64,000 nucleotides of DNA from Protula sp. h YS-2021. Taxonomy: Eukaryota; Annelida; Polychaeta; Sabellida; Serpulidae. The notes beneath the pieces were generated by a model. That model did not search any database, was not told where the DNA came from, and saw only the letters and a program-made list of their open reading frames with translations. Location of the stretch: positions 4,601,105-4,665,104 of the forward strand of contig OX457034.1 of assembly GCA_949752745.1 (NCBI GenBank). The letters run 5' to 3'. Shown here piece by piece: positions 1-11,612 of this stretch; the first letter of the stretch is position 1, and the number at the start of each line of letters is the position of its first letter. The position numbers and the translations under genes were made by a program.

Positions 1-693
1 CTCATGGAATTCATCTCACGCATGCTTCATCCCACATTAACGCATTCACGCTCATGCTTCATCCCACATTAATGCATTCACGCTCATGCGTCATCCCACA
101 TTAACGCATTCGCGCTCATGCTTCATCCCACATTAACGCATCCACGCTCATGCTTCATCCCACATTAACGCATTCACGCTCATGCTTCATCCCACATTAA
201 CGCATTCACGCTCATGCTTCATCCCACATTAACGCATTCACGCTAATGCTCCATCCCACATTAACGCATTCACGCTCATGCTTCATCCCACATTAACGCA
301 TTCACGCTCATGCTTCATCCCACATTAACGCATTCACGCTCATGCGTCATCCCACATTAACGCATTCGCGCTCATGCTTCATCCCACATTAACGCATCCA
401 CGCTCATGCTTCATCCCACATTAACGCATTCACGCTCATGCTTCATCCCACATTAACGCATTCACGCTCATGCTTCATCCCACATTAACGCATTCACGCT
501 CATGCTTCATCCCACATTAACGCATTCACGCTCATGCTTCATCCCACATTAACGCATTCATGCTCATGCTTCATCCCACATTAACGCATTCACGCTCATG
601 CTTCATCCCACATTAACGCATTCACGCTCATGCTTCATCCCACATTAACGCATTCACACTCATGCTTCATCCCACATTAACGAATTCACGCTC
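1..693. repeat. 32-bp tandem satellite, left edge open
   Basis: About 21 copies of a 32-bp unit containing CATGCTTCATCCCACATTAA followed by CGCATTCACGCT. The copies differ by single bases only (for example CATGCGTCAT, CGCATTCGCG, CGCATCCACG), and some variant pairs recur about 290 bp apart, which suggests amplification in blocks. The array probably continues left of the window. No open frame or gene-like feature is seen in it. Confidence 0.97.
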
Positions 694-3120
694 AGTTACC
701 CCCAATGCATTGTATGTATTTAACAAAAAGCCTGTTTTGACACCGAGAATCAATGCCTAGCGACCTGTCTGTGATTCATACACCCCCCCCCCCCCTTAAA
801 TTCCGACACGTCTACGTGATATTCAGCCAGTAAAATGCACTTTTTCGATGCCATTATTTCAGCAGATGTAAGTGCGTGTGAGAGCTTTTTAACGCATGCA
901 ATAGGTAGAATTACACTGCCATAAATAACAGTAGCGAACAAGAGGTGAATTTTACAGTATTATAACAGTGTGAAATGTGTGTTGCATTGCAGTAAGTCAT
1001 TTGATAAGGATTCCCGTTAACAACTGACCGATCTTTAAATGCACGCTGAAAAAGTAACGTGTCTTAGCTAGCCTCTTAGATTCTCTCACCGCACTACGCC
1101 AAGATAAAAAAAAAACAAAAACACACAGTGACACACACACGCACGCACACACGAAAGCAGCAAAAGATTTCCCCTCTCTCTCTCTCTCTCTGTCTCGATC
1201 GAAAAAAATAACGAACAGGATCAATCATTTACCAAGGCAGACGATGCATTAAAATCGCTAGCTATTACTATAACTGTTGAATATTTGTATATCCTATCCC
1301 AATCAGACCCCCCCCCCCAACCCCAACACGCCCCCCCCCCCCCCCCGCCCTTGCACGTTTTGCTAGTCATTTCCACTGGCCTCAGTCAAGCGTTTACAGC
1401 AACACACTAACGTTAACACTCCTTCTTAATTTAACCTTAAATAAATACATTTGACTCAGAGTCTTTCACAGTTACTTTGCCGTGGCTATGAACGAACTGA
1501 AAAGAACTAAGGTAATGTAAACAATGTACTGCGAAGCCCCACAACCCATTTAATCAACAAGCCCTAACCTGGTCTGGTTAGACCCGGCCTAATGCAAATT
1601 ATACATTAATTGAAAGCTAATCAAGAAAGGTTGTTTTCTCACTTAAAGTGCACTTGACCTTTGTAGCCACCCCCTTCCCTCCCCTCAGGTTATTTCGGGT
1701 GTAGAGTGCACATTTACCTGTATATTTTGTCAAGAAAAATATTCCCAAAATTTGAGCCAAGCAAGCCCAGCAATGCACAACATATCTCTGACGTGCCTTG
1801 TTATTTTTATCTACGAATAAAAATAAATAAATAAAAAGCGTGTTCTAAAATACTCACCACACATTATCATCTGAAAAAAATCTAATATGTTTTGAATATT
1901 GTATGTGTTTTGGTATCTCTGCTGAAAAAGAGAAACAATGCATTCTATATTTAGAAATTAACTTAGATCATTGTTAACGAGCCATACATGTTCAATAATG
2001 TTTTAATTACGACGACATACTTACGACAATATTGCAATTTCAACGTGAACGCCACAATAAATCAATTTTTTCAGTGATTTATTCCAATGCTATTTTATGT
2101 CACGCCACGCCAATTTTTTAGCTTTCAATTTATTCGTTGACTCTGTCGCTTAGCAATCGCAAATTGAATAATGTTTTATTGTCTAGACACACTGCAGCCC
2201 AGCGATATTCATCTCTCGGTTGCGCATAGAGAGATTGTGCTTCACTGACTTGTTAGTCTACTATCAAATTCTCAACTTACGTCACACCTGGTGTAGACTT
2301 GCCAAAAAGAGTTCCCTACTATGCATGTTAATGGCTTATATACATGTGTCTATGTACGCCATACCTGACAGTGAAAAACGACTGACGGCCGAATATGAAA
2401 ACTGCCTCAGTTGATAGAAAAAACTTACTCTTTACGGTTATTTTTGCAGTTATTAATTAGTTTGTTTCTTTTGTACGTCACGACATCTTAAAATTGACCC
2501 TTCGTATAGATTTATCTTTAACATTTGATAAAAGAAAAGGAAGCACAATACAACAGCTTTTTTGCGCGATAGCATGCCAATCAATGAGTCTGATGGAAAT
2601 TAACCTGTGGGGTGGCAGCTACACGAGTGTGACTGATATTTACTCTCTGTAACAGGTGTATCATTCAAAAGAGAAAAAATGATATACCACACTAGCCAAT
2701 CAATATTATGCCTGATAAAGTGCAAAAGATCCGCACTGTAATGTGTATGATAAAAAAAAAACGAAATAGTTAATGCTCCTGCCTTAATGTGGCCTTGACA
2801 CTGGCCACTTCCTACTGCATGTAAACAAACAGCTATTTTACTGTAAAATATTTCCAAAGCTGTTGATTATCCAACAATAGAACAGTGAATCCTGATCGTG
2901 AGCTGCAGTTTTAAAACAACATACTAAAGACGAGGATGGGATAAAGGGCAGTCTTCTAGTTTAAAATGGTGCATATAGATACCCGAAACGAGTGCAGCTG
3001 ACCCGAAACGAAGATATGCAATTCATGGATAAATTTAGATACCGCTCTGCTGGTACTTTGCCCAAAGTTTTGAATAGCCCCGCGCTGTTCCTTTCGTTCA
3101 CTTTGATTTAGGAAACAACA
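694..3120. other. intergenic, low-complexity tracts, no gene recognised
   Basis: No coding region is supported. Poly-C tracts lie near 782-795 and 1308-1346, a CA/CG dinucleotide run near 1133-1153 and a CT run near 1177-1190. The rest is AT-rich unique-looking sequence. It is the 5' flank of the host gene that starts at 3121, so its promoter should lie here, but I see no convincing core promoter motif. Confidence 0.6.
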
Positions 3121-3294
3121 ATGAGACGCATCATAGGAAGGCGAATTTCATTGAAACGCCTCTATTATAATTGTTTTGCATGCATATTAGGTTGTGGATT
3201 TATTCTGTTCTTGTATGGAATGGGCTTTATTAGTTCAGGGCAGCAGCAAATAATGAAAGAGGCTCAACCAGGTGATCGTAGCAATGGCCCACGG
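3121..3294 (+). CDS. HtrL/YibB-like gene A, exon 1 (membrane anchor)
   Basis: Proposed first coding exon of a two-exon host gene whose second exon is 10686-11612. It runs from ATG to a consensus donor (CGG|GTAAGT), exactly 58 codons ending in phase 0. It encodes a basic N-terminus (RRIIGRRISLKR), a hydrophobic segment at about residues 18-38 and a polar stem, the layout of a type II Golgi-type signal anchor. The second paralog in this window (exon 21230-21403) also has a 58-codon first exon ending in phase 0 with a similar anchor, which is the main reason to accept this short exon. Joining is inferred, since no transcript is available. An additional exon inside the 7.4-kb intron cannot be excluded. 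Confidence 0.7.
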
Positions 3295-3940
3295 GTAAGT
3301 GGTGCGCGAGTTCACATACACACCTGCTCATGTGCACAAGGCGATCACATGTTGTCCCTGTCATCAGGTGCGCTAAATCTTGCGGCTTTTCTTCAAACTT
3401 TCTGTTGAAAATAAACATACACAAAATGGTGAAATCCTGTTTTTTTCTTTTTGTTTTCCAGCTTCACTTTATTCAAATATTGTTTGTTGTAACAATAATT
3501 ATTGTATTCAGGAATATTAAAGAACAGATGTTTACTGTGCAGCATTTGGTGTACGAACAGTATGTGTGAACCCAACACAGTTTTTGAAACAAATGCTGTT
3601 GTTGTTTTTCTTCTTTTTTCTTTTTTTTTCTTTTTGTCGGGTGCTTTTATTGTCGGCTGTTATTTGCAGATTTTGCTTTATGGTTGTTTCTTTGCTAGCT
3701 GATTATATGATTTTTATCTATTTAAAGTTCTATGGAGTTTTTGATATTTTGATTTTTTTTTTTTGTTGGAAAAAGGTGGCTACCAGTACCAGCACAAATG
3801 TCTTTTTATGTTCGAAAGGCGTTTTATTTTCTAAAGAATTTAAGGTCTTGTCTCTATACACCACAAAAAAGTAAATAAATAAAATGACATAAAATGCGCT
3901 CTTATAGAGAGTGTCTCGTCAACTGGGGGGGGGGGGGGGT

Positions 3941-4513
3941 GGGAGGATGGGGGTGGCACTCACCAACCAACTGGTTATCATGAGTCTCCGTGGTTTTTTT
4001 TTTAATTACCCCTAAACGCGGAGTGCTAAATTAGAAATAACGCCCACTTTTTAACCAAACGCAGATTGCAGTTCCAAAAGAACTCCTTTTTGTTTGAAAC
4101 GCGAGGTACTGAATGAAAATTACCACCCAACCAAATTAGCTCTCCGCTCCCCCCCCCCCGCGTCTGCGCGGTGTGGAGGGTAGGGGCTAGTCCCGTGCGG
4201 GGGGGGGGGGGCAATTGGCATCTTATGAGTCCCCCCCCCCAAAAAAAAAAAAAAAAAAAAACGCGGAGAAAGGGGGTAATTTTGAGGCCAGATGCAGTCC
4301 GCGCAGACTGCCAGTTTCGTTCAACAAGGTGGTATTTTTCATTAGTACTCCGCGTTTCCTACAGATGGGGTGTTATTTCGGAATTTCACTCCGCGTTTGA
4401 TTAAAAATGGGGTATTGTTTCAAAATTAGATCTCTCTGCATTCAGGGGTTTCTTTAAAAAGTCCTGGACACACATGGTAACCAGTTGGCACGTGAGTGCC
4501 CCCCTCCTCCATC
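3941..4513. mobile_element. inverted-repeat MITE-like element
   Basis: The left end at 3941-3981 (GGATGGGGGTGGCACTCACC, then AACTGGTTATCATG) is repeated inverted at 4473-4513 (CATGGTAACCAGTT, then GTGAGTGCCCCCCTCCTCC). The interior is rich in poly-G, poly-C and poly-A tracts plus repeated CGCGGAG/CTCCGCG words. No open frame. It is non-autonomous, of unknown superfamily; flanking target duplications are not clear because both ends merge into G/C homopolymers. Confidence 0.55.
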
Positions 4514-4571
4514 GCTGGGACCGCGCCTGACTTCAAATTACTTCCGCCCTTTCCCCTCATTTTATTATTAT

Positions 4572-7500
4572 TCTCACATGGTATCAAAGATACCATATGA
4601 GGTTGAAATGCTTAGAATTCTTCACCTATTTTTTTTTTTTTTTTTTGTTTTTTTTTTTTTTTTTTTTTTTTTTTAGTTTTCCGCCAAAATCTTGTTCGCG
4701 CTTCTCCTCCGAAACTGCTGGGCATAGAAAGTTGAAACTTGGCACACGTATGTAGACCAACGTGGACTCGATCTGCGTCGATTTTCAGTGACCTAAAGCA
4801 TTGTCTTCAAGGTCAAATTCAAGGTCAAAGGTCAATTGCGGCCGAATTCTTGTTCGCGCTTCTCCTCCGAAACGGCTGGACGCAGAAAGTTGAAACTTGG
4901 CACACATACGCAGACTAATGTGAACTGGATCTGCGCTGAATTTCAGCGACCTTGAGCATTGTTTTCAAGGTCAAATTCAAGGTCAAATTTTAAAAAAGTA
5001 ATAAATCGAAAACGGTTAGAGATAGAGCGATTCTGAGCGAATTTTCGAACCGAAGGGTATAACTTATCGCATAAAAGGATATCTCGGCGAGCTCGATCTG
5101 GTCGGGTGACGATCGACGTCGAAACCGGAAGTTGGGTAATATCTCGAAAACGGTTAGAGATAGAGCGATTCTGAGCGAATTTTCGGCCCAAAGGGTATAA
5201 CACACTGTAATAAAAAGTGTTCCCGGCGAGCTCGATCCGGTCGGGTGACGATCGACGTCGAAACCGGAAGTTGGCTAATATCTCGAAAATGGTTAGAGAT
5301 AGAGCGATTTTGAGCGAATTTTCGACCCGTCGGGTTTGAAACAGTTGTATAAAAGGGTATCTCGGCGAGCGCGACCCGGTCGGGTGACGATCGACGTCGA
5401 AACCGGAAGTTGGCTAATATCTCAAAAACGGTTAGAGATAGAGCGATTCTGAGCGAATTTTCGACCCGACGGGTTTAAAACAGGTGTATAAAAGGGTATC
5501 TCGGCGAGCGCGACCCGGTCGGGTGATGATCGACGTCGAAACCGGAAGTTGGCTAATATCTCGAAAACGGTTAGAGATAGAGCGATTCTGAGCGAATTTT
5601 CGACCCTACGGGTTTAGAACAGTTGTATAAAAGGGTATCTCGGCGAGCGCGACCCGGTCGGGTGACGATCGACGTCGAAACCGGAAGTTGGCTAATATCT
5701 CGAAAACGGTTAGAGATAGAGCGATTCTGAGCGAATTTTCGGCCCAAAGGGTATAACATAGTGTATAAAAAGTGTTCCCGGCGAGCTCGACCCGGTCGGG
5801 TGACGATCGACGTCGAAACCGGAAGTTGGCTAATATCTCAAAAACGGTTAGAGATAGAGCGATTCTGAGCGAATTTTCGACCCGACGGGTTTAAAACAGT
5901 TGTATAAAAGGGTATCTCGGCGAGCGCGACCCGGTCGGGTGATGATCGACGTCGAAACCGGAAGTTGGCTAATATCTCGAAAAGGGTTAGAGATAGAGCG
6001 ATTCTGCGCGAATTTTCGGCCCGAAGGGTATAAAATACTGTATAAAAAGTGTTCCCGGCGAGCTCGATCCGGTCGGGTGACGATCGACGTCGAAACCGGA
6101 AGTTGGCTAATATCTCGAAAATGGTTAGAGATAGAGCGATTTTGAGCGAATTTTCGACCCGTCGGGTTTGAAACAGTTGTATAAAAGGGTATCTCGGCGA
6201 GCGCGACCCGGTCGGGTGACGATCGACGTCGAAACCGGAAGTTGGCTAATATCTCAAAAACGGTTAGAGATAGAGCGATTCTGAGCGAATTTTCGACCCG
6301 ACGGGTTTAAAACAGGTGTATAAAAGGGTATCTCGGCGAGCGCGACCCGGTCGGGTGATGATCGACGTCGAAACCGGAAGTTGGCTAATATCTCGAAAAC
6401 GGTTAGAGAAAGAGCGATTCTGAGCGAATTTTCGACCCGACGGGTTTAAAACAGTTGTATGAAAGGGTATCTCGGAAAGCGCGACCCGGTCGGGTGACGA
6501 TCGACGTCGAAACCGGAAGTTGGCTAATATCTCGAAAACGGTTAGAGATAGAGCGATTCTGAGCGAATTTTCGGCCCAAAGGGTATAACACACTGTATAA
6601 AAAGTGTTCCCGGCGAGCTCGATCCGGTCGGGTGACGATCGACGTCGAAACCGGAAGTTGGCTAATATCTCGAAAACGGTTAGAGATAGAGCGATTTTGA
6701 GCGAATTTTCGACCCGACGGGTTTGAAACAGTTGTATAAAAGGGTATCTCGGCGAGCGCGACCCGGTCGGGTGACGATCGACGTCGAAACCGGAAGTTGG
6801 CTAATATCTCGAAAACGGTTAGAGCAAGAGCGATTCTGAGCGAATTTTCGACCCTACGGGTTTAAAACAATTGTATAAAAGGGTATCTCGGCGAGCGCGA
6901 CCCGGTCGGGTGACGATCGACGTCGAAACCGGAAGTTGGCTAATATCTCGAAAACGGTTAGAGATAGAGCGATTCTGAGCGAATTTTCGGCCCAAAGGGT
7001 GTAACACACTGTATAAAAAGTGTTCCCGGCGAGCTCGACCCGGTCGGGTGACGATCGACGTCGAAACTGGAAGTTGGCTAATATCTCGAAAACGGTTAGA
7101 GATAGAGCGATTCTGAGCGAATTTTCGGCCCAAAGGGTATAACACACTGTATAAAAAGTGTTCCCGGCGAGCTCGACCCGGTCGGGTGACGATCGACGTC
7201 GAAACCGGAAGTTGGCTAATATCTCGAAAACGGTTAGAGATAGAGCGATTCTGAGCGAATTTTCGGCCCAAAGGGTATAACACACTGTATAAAAAGTGTT
7301 CCCGGCGAGCTCGACCCGGTCGGGTGACGATCGACGTCGAAACCGGAAGTTGGCTAATATCTCGAAAACGGTTAGAGATAGAGCGATTCTGAGCGAATTT
7401 TCGGCCCAAAGGGTATAACACAGTGTATAAAAAGTGTTCCCGGCGAGCTCGACCCGGTCGGGTGACGATCGACGTCGAAACCGGAAGTTGGCTAATATCT

Positions 7501-7943
7501 CAAAAACGGTTAGAGATAGAGCGATTTTGAGCGAATTTTCGACCCGACGGGTTTGAAACAGTTGTATAAAAGGGTATCTCGGAGAGCGCGACCCGGTCAG
7601 GTGTCGATCAACGTCGAAACCGGAAGTTGGTTATTATCTCGAAAACGGTTAGAGATAGAGCGATTCTGAGCGAATTTTCGACCCAAAGGATATAACACAC
7701 TATATAACATTGTATCTCGGCTTCGAATTTTCGAGCCTTCGGAGTTAAAACAATTCTAGTGGTGTTTTTGTTTAAAAAGATTTGTCTGAATGTGAAAAGT
7801 GCTTTCAAATTCTTTTTTTTTATTAATAAGCCCCCGACAACACGTTTAGTGTAAGCTCCATGATTCTTTATTTCGTCTTTAAGTTTCCCAATGTACCCCA
7901 ATATACCATGTGAGACAATTGCGCTCGCGCAATTAGCTTCTAG
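4572..7943 (+). mobile_element. Helentron-like (HINE/pearl-type) element carrying a satellite core
   Basis: The 5' end TCTCACATGGTAT (4572-4584) is repeated exactly inverted at 7903-7915, shortly before the 3' end. It is followed by a perfect 8-bp hairpin (AATTGCGC, 2-nt loop, GCGCAATT; 7917-7934) and a CTAG terminus at 7940-7943. Asymmetric terminal inverted repeats plus a 3' hairpin and CTAG are hallmarks of Helentron-type rolling-circle elements and their non-autonomous HINE derivatives. Insertion is into an ATT microsatellite seen on both sides. The body holds two 158-bp repeats (4690-4995) and about 20 copies of a 138-bp satellite. No protein is encoded. Element class is inferred from termini only. 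Confidence 0.65.
5000..7700. repeat. 138-139-bp satellite array
   Basis: About 20 tandem copies, with the word GGTTAGAGATAGAGCGATT recurring every 138-139 bp (for example 5014, 5152, 5291, 5430, 5569). Units alternate between two tail types, CCCAAAGGGTATAACACA and CCCGACGGGTTTAAAACA. Each unit contains GACGATCGACGTCGAAACCGG. Long open frames on the minus strand are by-products of the repeat and not genes. A diverged array of the same family lies at 14095-14800. Confidence 0.95.
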
Positions 7944-8250
7944 TTATTATTATTATTAATTAATTTATTGGTTTATTTATTTGTTTATTTATTTATTTAC
8001 ACACTTGGTAAGGCATGTAATACCATATGCCAGCCTCTGGAGTAAATTCGAAACAGTTGGAAGCCTAAAAGTCTGGCAGAGGGCTCGAATTAAACAGGTA
8101 TACAAGAGCTGTAAGCAATACTTTTCTTGATGTGAAATACAAGGGATATTTGGAATTTTAGAATATTTATTTTATTCATGGCAATGCGATTACGATTAAA
8201 ACATTTAATTTTTTAATTTTTAATTTTAGTTTTAATTTTTTAATTTTAAT

Positions 8251-8915
8251 TTCCTCACAGGTAAAACCTGTGGGCAATATATGCGATCGACCGTGTGTTG
8301 GTCTGTCTGTGTCTGTCTGTTGGTCTGTCAAGAGCTTGTTAACACGATAACTTAAAAACTCCTGCAAGGATTTTAATGAAACTTGGTGTGTAGCATCTAT
8401 GAGAACAGATCGGTATTGTAAATGGGCCAGAGTCGTCCAAGGAAAATGGACCAGCTGGTCTTGGAAAATTTCAGCTCTTGATTGACTATTGTTACCGGTA
8501 ACACGATATCTCAAGAACAACTTATCTCAAGGATATCTCAAGGATTTTACTGAAACTTGGTGTGTATCTTCTGTGGACACTAACAAGGATTGGTATTGTA
8601 AATGGGTTAGGTTGGCCCAAGAAAAATGAGCCAAAGGCACTTTGAAATTTACCAAATCCTGGAAATTATTCAGCATCGGAATGAGTTTGCTAACACAATA
8701 TCTCAAGAACAACTGCAAGATTTTAATGAAACTGGTATGTGGCTTCTATGGAAACAAACACAGTAAAGCACTGTAAATGGGCCAGGTTCGTCCAAGGAAA
8801 ATGCCCCAACTGAACTTGGAAAATTTCAGCTCTTGATTGATTTTTGATGGCCATGTTTAACTGATGGGGGGGGGCGTGGCTGTGGGGAATATGTGCTCTA
8901 TGCACACTGATCTAG
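8251..8915 (+). mobile_element. Helentron-like element with GTCT microsatellite
   Basis: The 5' end TTCCTCACAG (8251-8260) immediately forms a hairpin (CACAGG-TAAA-CCTGTG). Its near-exact inverse CTGTGGGGAA lies at 8880-8889, followed by a short hairpin (TGTGC...GCACA) and CTAG at 8912-8915. After the 5' hairpin comes a run of GTCTGTCTGT (about 8300-8330), then three related units of about 170 bp, each with GATTTTAATGAAACTTGGT. The order hairpin, GTCY microsatellite, repeat core, inverted 5' end, hairpin, CTAG is the pearl/HINE layout. Non-coding. Confidence 0.65.
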
Positions 8916-9235
8916 TTTTAACCTGACATACATAACGCTATCTCATTGTTTTTTTGTTTTGTTTTTTTTCGGGGGAGGAGCGGGAATTTACTACTCTGCC
9001 AGTTTGTGCTTGTGATCGACTGAGCTTGTAAGTAGTTTGCAGTTCATTACTTATTAGTCCCCCGCCACCGCGCGTAGCGCGGAACGGGGGACTTATGAAA
9101 CGGGTCGTGACTGTCCGTCTCTACGTCTGTCCCCATCTATAGTGGTAAGTTTGTACGCGCCACATCTCAGTAACTAATACACTTATTTCATTCTTTCTTG
9201 CACAGATAGAGAGCACATATATTGGAGGTGTGCAA

Positions 9236-9936
9236 CGCGTGGTTATTTTTTATTTTTCTCAAAAATTGAAAAATTGCCAGATTTTTAAATGTCGTGAAAA
9301 TGTGCAATTGCCCCTATGTATAGTGGTAAGTTTGTACGCGCTACATCTCAGTTACTATTAAAATGAAAAAATGCCAGAGTTTTGAAATGTTGTGAAAATG
9401 TGCAATTGCCCCGATGTATAGTGGTAAGTTTGTACTCGCTAGATCTCAGTCACTATTAAAGGGATTTTATTTGTGTCTTGCACAGAAAGAGCGTATATTG
9501 GAGGTGTGCAACGTGTGGTTGTTTTTTATTTGTGTCGAAAATTGAAAAATTGCCCGATGTTTGAAATGTTGTAAAAATGTGTGCGTTACGCGTGGTTATT
9601 TTTTATTTTTCTCAAAAATTGAAAAATTGCCAGATTTTTAAATGTCGTGAAAATGTGCAATTGCCCCTATGTATAGTGGTAAGTTTGTACGCGCTACATC
9701 TCAGTTACTATTAAAATGAAAAAATGCCAGAGTTTTGAAATGTTGTGAAAATGTGCAATTGCCCCGATGTATAGTGGTAAGTTTGTACTCGCTAGATCTC
9801 AGTCACTATTAAAGGGATTTTATTTGTGTCTTGCACAGAAAGAGCGTATATTGGAGGTGTGCAACGTGTGGTTGTTTTTTATTTGTGTCGAAAATTGAAA
9901 AATTGCCCGATGTTTGAAATGTTGTAAAAATGTGTG
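9236..9936. repeat. near-identical direct duplication, about 348 bp
   Basis: Bases 9236-9583 reappear at 9589-9936, an offset of 353 bp, with no difference that I can see by eye. The duplicated block itself contains two older, diverged copies of a unit with GTATAGTGGTAAGTTTGTAC. The near-perfect identity means a very recent duplication, gene conversion or an assembly artefact. Confidence 0.9.
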
Positions 9937-10082
9937 ATAACCACTATTTATAGTGGCAAGTTTGTACGCGCCATATCTCAGCAACTAATGCAGTGAGTTC
10001 ATTTCTTTGTTGCACAGAGAAAGAACGTTTATTGGAGGTGTGCAACGTTTGGTTATTTGAAAAATTGCCAGATTTTTTAAAT

Positions 10083-10140
10083 GTGTAATTTCGACCACTT
10101 GTCGAGCGAGCATCATACCAACTGAGCTAAACCAGCCAAG
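10083..10140 (-). mobile_element. tRNA-derived SINE fragment
   Basis: On the minus strand the segment begins GGCTGGTTTAGCTCAGTTGG. This contains a tRNA A-box (TAGCTCAGTTGGT) and is followed by a partial, degraded B-box-like GTGGTCGAAAT. It cannot fold into a complete tRNA: the anticodon arm and acceptor pairing are lacking. It is best read as the head of a SINE. Confidence 0.4.
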
Positions 10141-10685
10141 TGCAAATGTGAGCTTTGAAATGTGCTCTCATTAGCTATTGATCGATATTGATCGAGAGCA
10201 ACAGAGCCTGCAGTTGGATGATTGCTGTTGTATAAGGCGGGTATCAACCAAAATTGGTAGGTAGAATGGTGGGCAAAGGCAATTGACCTGATTAGGTTTT
10301 GGTGATCTTGGGTGAAAGCTCGAGGTAACTTTTTTAAGGTCACTGAAACTTTTAAATTTTTCTCTTGGGGACACGATATCTCAGTTTGTGCGCCATGTGC
10401 ACGCTGTTGTGATATGTCAAGTTCAGCTGGACGGATTACAGCTAAAATTGGCAGCTGGGTTGGGAAGCTAAGGATCTTGACCTGATTAGGTTTTGGTGAC
10501 CTTGGGTCAAAGGTCAAGGTCACTCAAACTGTTTTATTTCAAAAACGGAGGTGCGGCGGGGGGACTTACCTGTTCACTGGTATACTTGTTGTTAAATGAG
10601 GTGGTTGTTGAAAAGAAAGGAAAAGTTATAATTACAATTACTTTACAACTGCTTCGTTATCTGGTAATTATTTTATATTTTTCAG

Positions 10686-11612
10686 GTTAAGTATGAAGAA
10701 ATTGATCAAAGAAGGCTAACAACTTTAAAACGGAGGCCTACGATGCCGCTAGAAGCCCCTGTCATAAACATGAGCACTGATCTACGCGATGAGATCACTT
10801 TAGTTACGGCCTACTTTAATTTAGGGATCTTTCAAAAAGGGGAAATAAGTGGGATTAAATTTACACCTACCCAATACCGGGCATGGATGCTCATCTTCGA
10901 GAAAATCAACAATCCTGTCATTGCATATTTTGACAACGACTACGACTTAGAATATTTTCTGCAAATACGTCAGATAAATTCTAATAAAACAGTAAATAAT
11001 AGAGTCTATAGGGACGAATTGTGGTCTTTTTCATTAAGTGAAGCAATAAGAGAAATATATAAAGATCCGGATTATCCTCTTCATCACCCTAATACCGTAG
11101 ATGCTAATTACTCGTGCGCAATGCACGCTAAATATGAACTTATGTATAAATCTGTTATTGCAAACCCTTTTAAGACTAAATACTTTGCGTGGATTGACAT
11201 CGGATTATTCAGACACTTGGATCACAAGAAGGAAGCGACGTTTGAACTTTATACACCTGAAAATTTTAATGAGAAAGCAATCGCCTATACCGACGTTTGG
11301 CGAGGATTTCAGCCCAATTTAAGCGATGATAAAATCTTCAAGGGTAACTTTGTATGGGTATGTGGTTGTTTCTTTCTTGGACGTCTTGACGTCATGCTTG
11401 GGTGGACTGTAGAATACATGCATTATACGCATTATTTTGTGCAAAGGAAACTCATGAATTCGGATCAACAAGTTATTTTTGCAATGTTTAGTAACTATTC
11501 TCCCACCACAAATTTGCAGACATACTTCCGCCACAACGATACATACAACGAGTGGTTTTATTTAGCTTACATATGCAAAGAACGAGCTTTCAAGAAAACC
11601 AAGATTGCCTAG
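10686..11612 (+). CDS. HtrL/YibB-like gene A, exon 2 (catalytic-type domain)
   Basis: Terminal coding exon, 308 codons plus TAG. The frame is open from the acceptor (TTTTTCAG|GTT AAG) through an internal ATG at 10743, so phase 0 matches the end of exon 1. With exon 1 the protein is about 366 residues. It carries blocks typical of the HtrL/YibB family: TLVTAYFNLG near its start, YFDNDYDLEYF (acidic, DxD-like), YFAWIDIGLFR, WVCGCFFLGR, SDQQVIFAMFS and a C-terminal EWFYLAYICK. The family is found in bacterial LPS/capsule loci and in invertebrates. A glycosyltransferase-like role in the Golgi is inferred, not shown. It has strong full-length similarity to 24340-25260, so the two are tandem paralogs. 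No frameshift or stop is present. Confidence is high for a real exon, moderate for function. Confidence 0.88.
   Translation, partial: VKYEEIDQRRLTTLKRRPTMPLEAPVINMSTDLRDEITLVTAYFNLGIFQKGEISGIKFTPTQYRAWMLIFEKINNPVIAYFDNDYDLEYFLQIRQINSNKTVNNRVYRDELWSFSLSEAIREIYKDPDYPLHHPNTVDANYSCAMHAKYELMYKSVIANPFKTKYFAWIDIGLFRHLDHKKEATFELYTPENFNEKAIAYTDVWRGFQPNLSDDKIFKGNFVWVCGCFFLGRLDVMLGWTVEYMHYTHYFVQRKLMNSDQQVIFAMFSNYSPTTNLQTYFRHNDTYNEWFYLAYICKERAFKKTKIA

Larger units (their letters stand above)
9054..10568 (+). mobile_element. Helentron-like element, 3' end unclear
   Basis: The 5' end TTAGTCCCCCGCCACCGCG (from 9054) forms a strong hairpin with GCGCGGAACGGGGGACT and is followed by GTCCGTCT-type repeats. An inverted copy of the terminus (GGTGCGGCGGGGGGACTTA) lies at 10550-10568. 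Unlike its neighbours it lacks an obvious 3' hairpin and CTAG, so it is truncated or of a variant type. The interior has repeated units with ATGTATAGTGGTAAGTTTGT and a recent duplication at 9236-9936. Confidence 0.5.
3295..10685 (+). other. intron of gene A (inferred), repeat-filled
   Basis: The inferred intron runs from donor GTAAGT at 3295 to acceptor TTTTTCAG ending at 10685. It is 7,391 bp long and contains, in order: a T-rich stretch, an inverted-repeat element at 3941-4513, a satellite-carrying Helentron-like element at 4572-7943, a second such element at 8251-8915 and a third at about 9054-10568. No other coding exon is recognised. Confidence 0.6.

Noticed and set aside
1..693. CRISPR-like array (regular 32-bp repeats)
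   Set aside because: No unique spacers; head-to-tail satellite in a eukaryotic genome. The same applies to the arrays at 59195 and 61560.
5900..7421. Minus-strand frames of 100-200 codons over the 138-bp satellite
   Set aside because: Periodic with the satellite and present in overlapping frames; repeat artefact.
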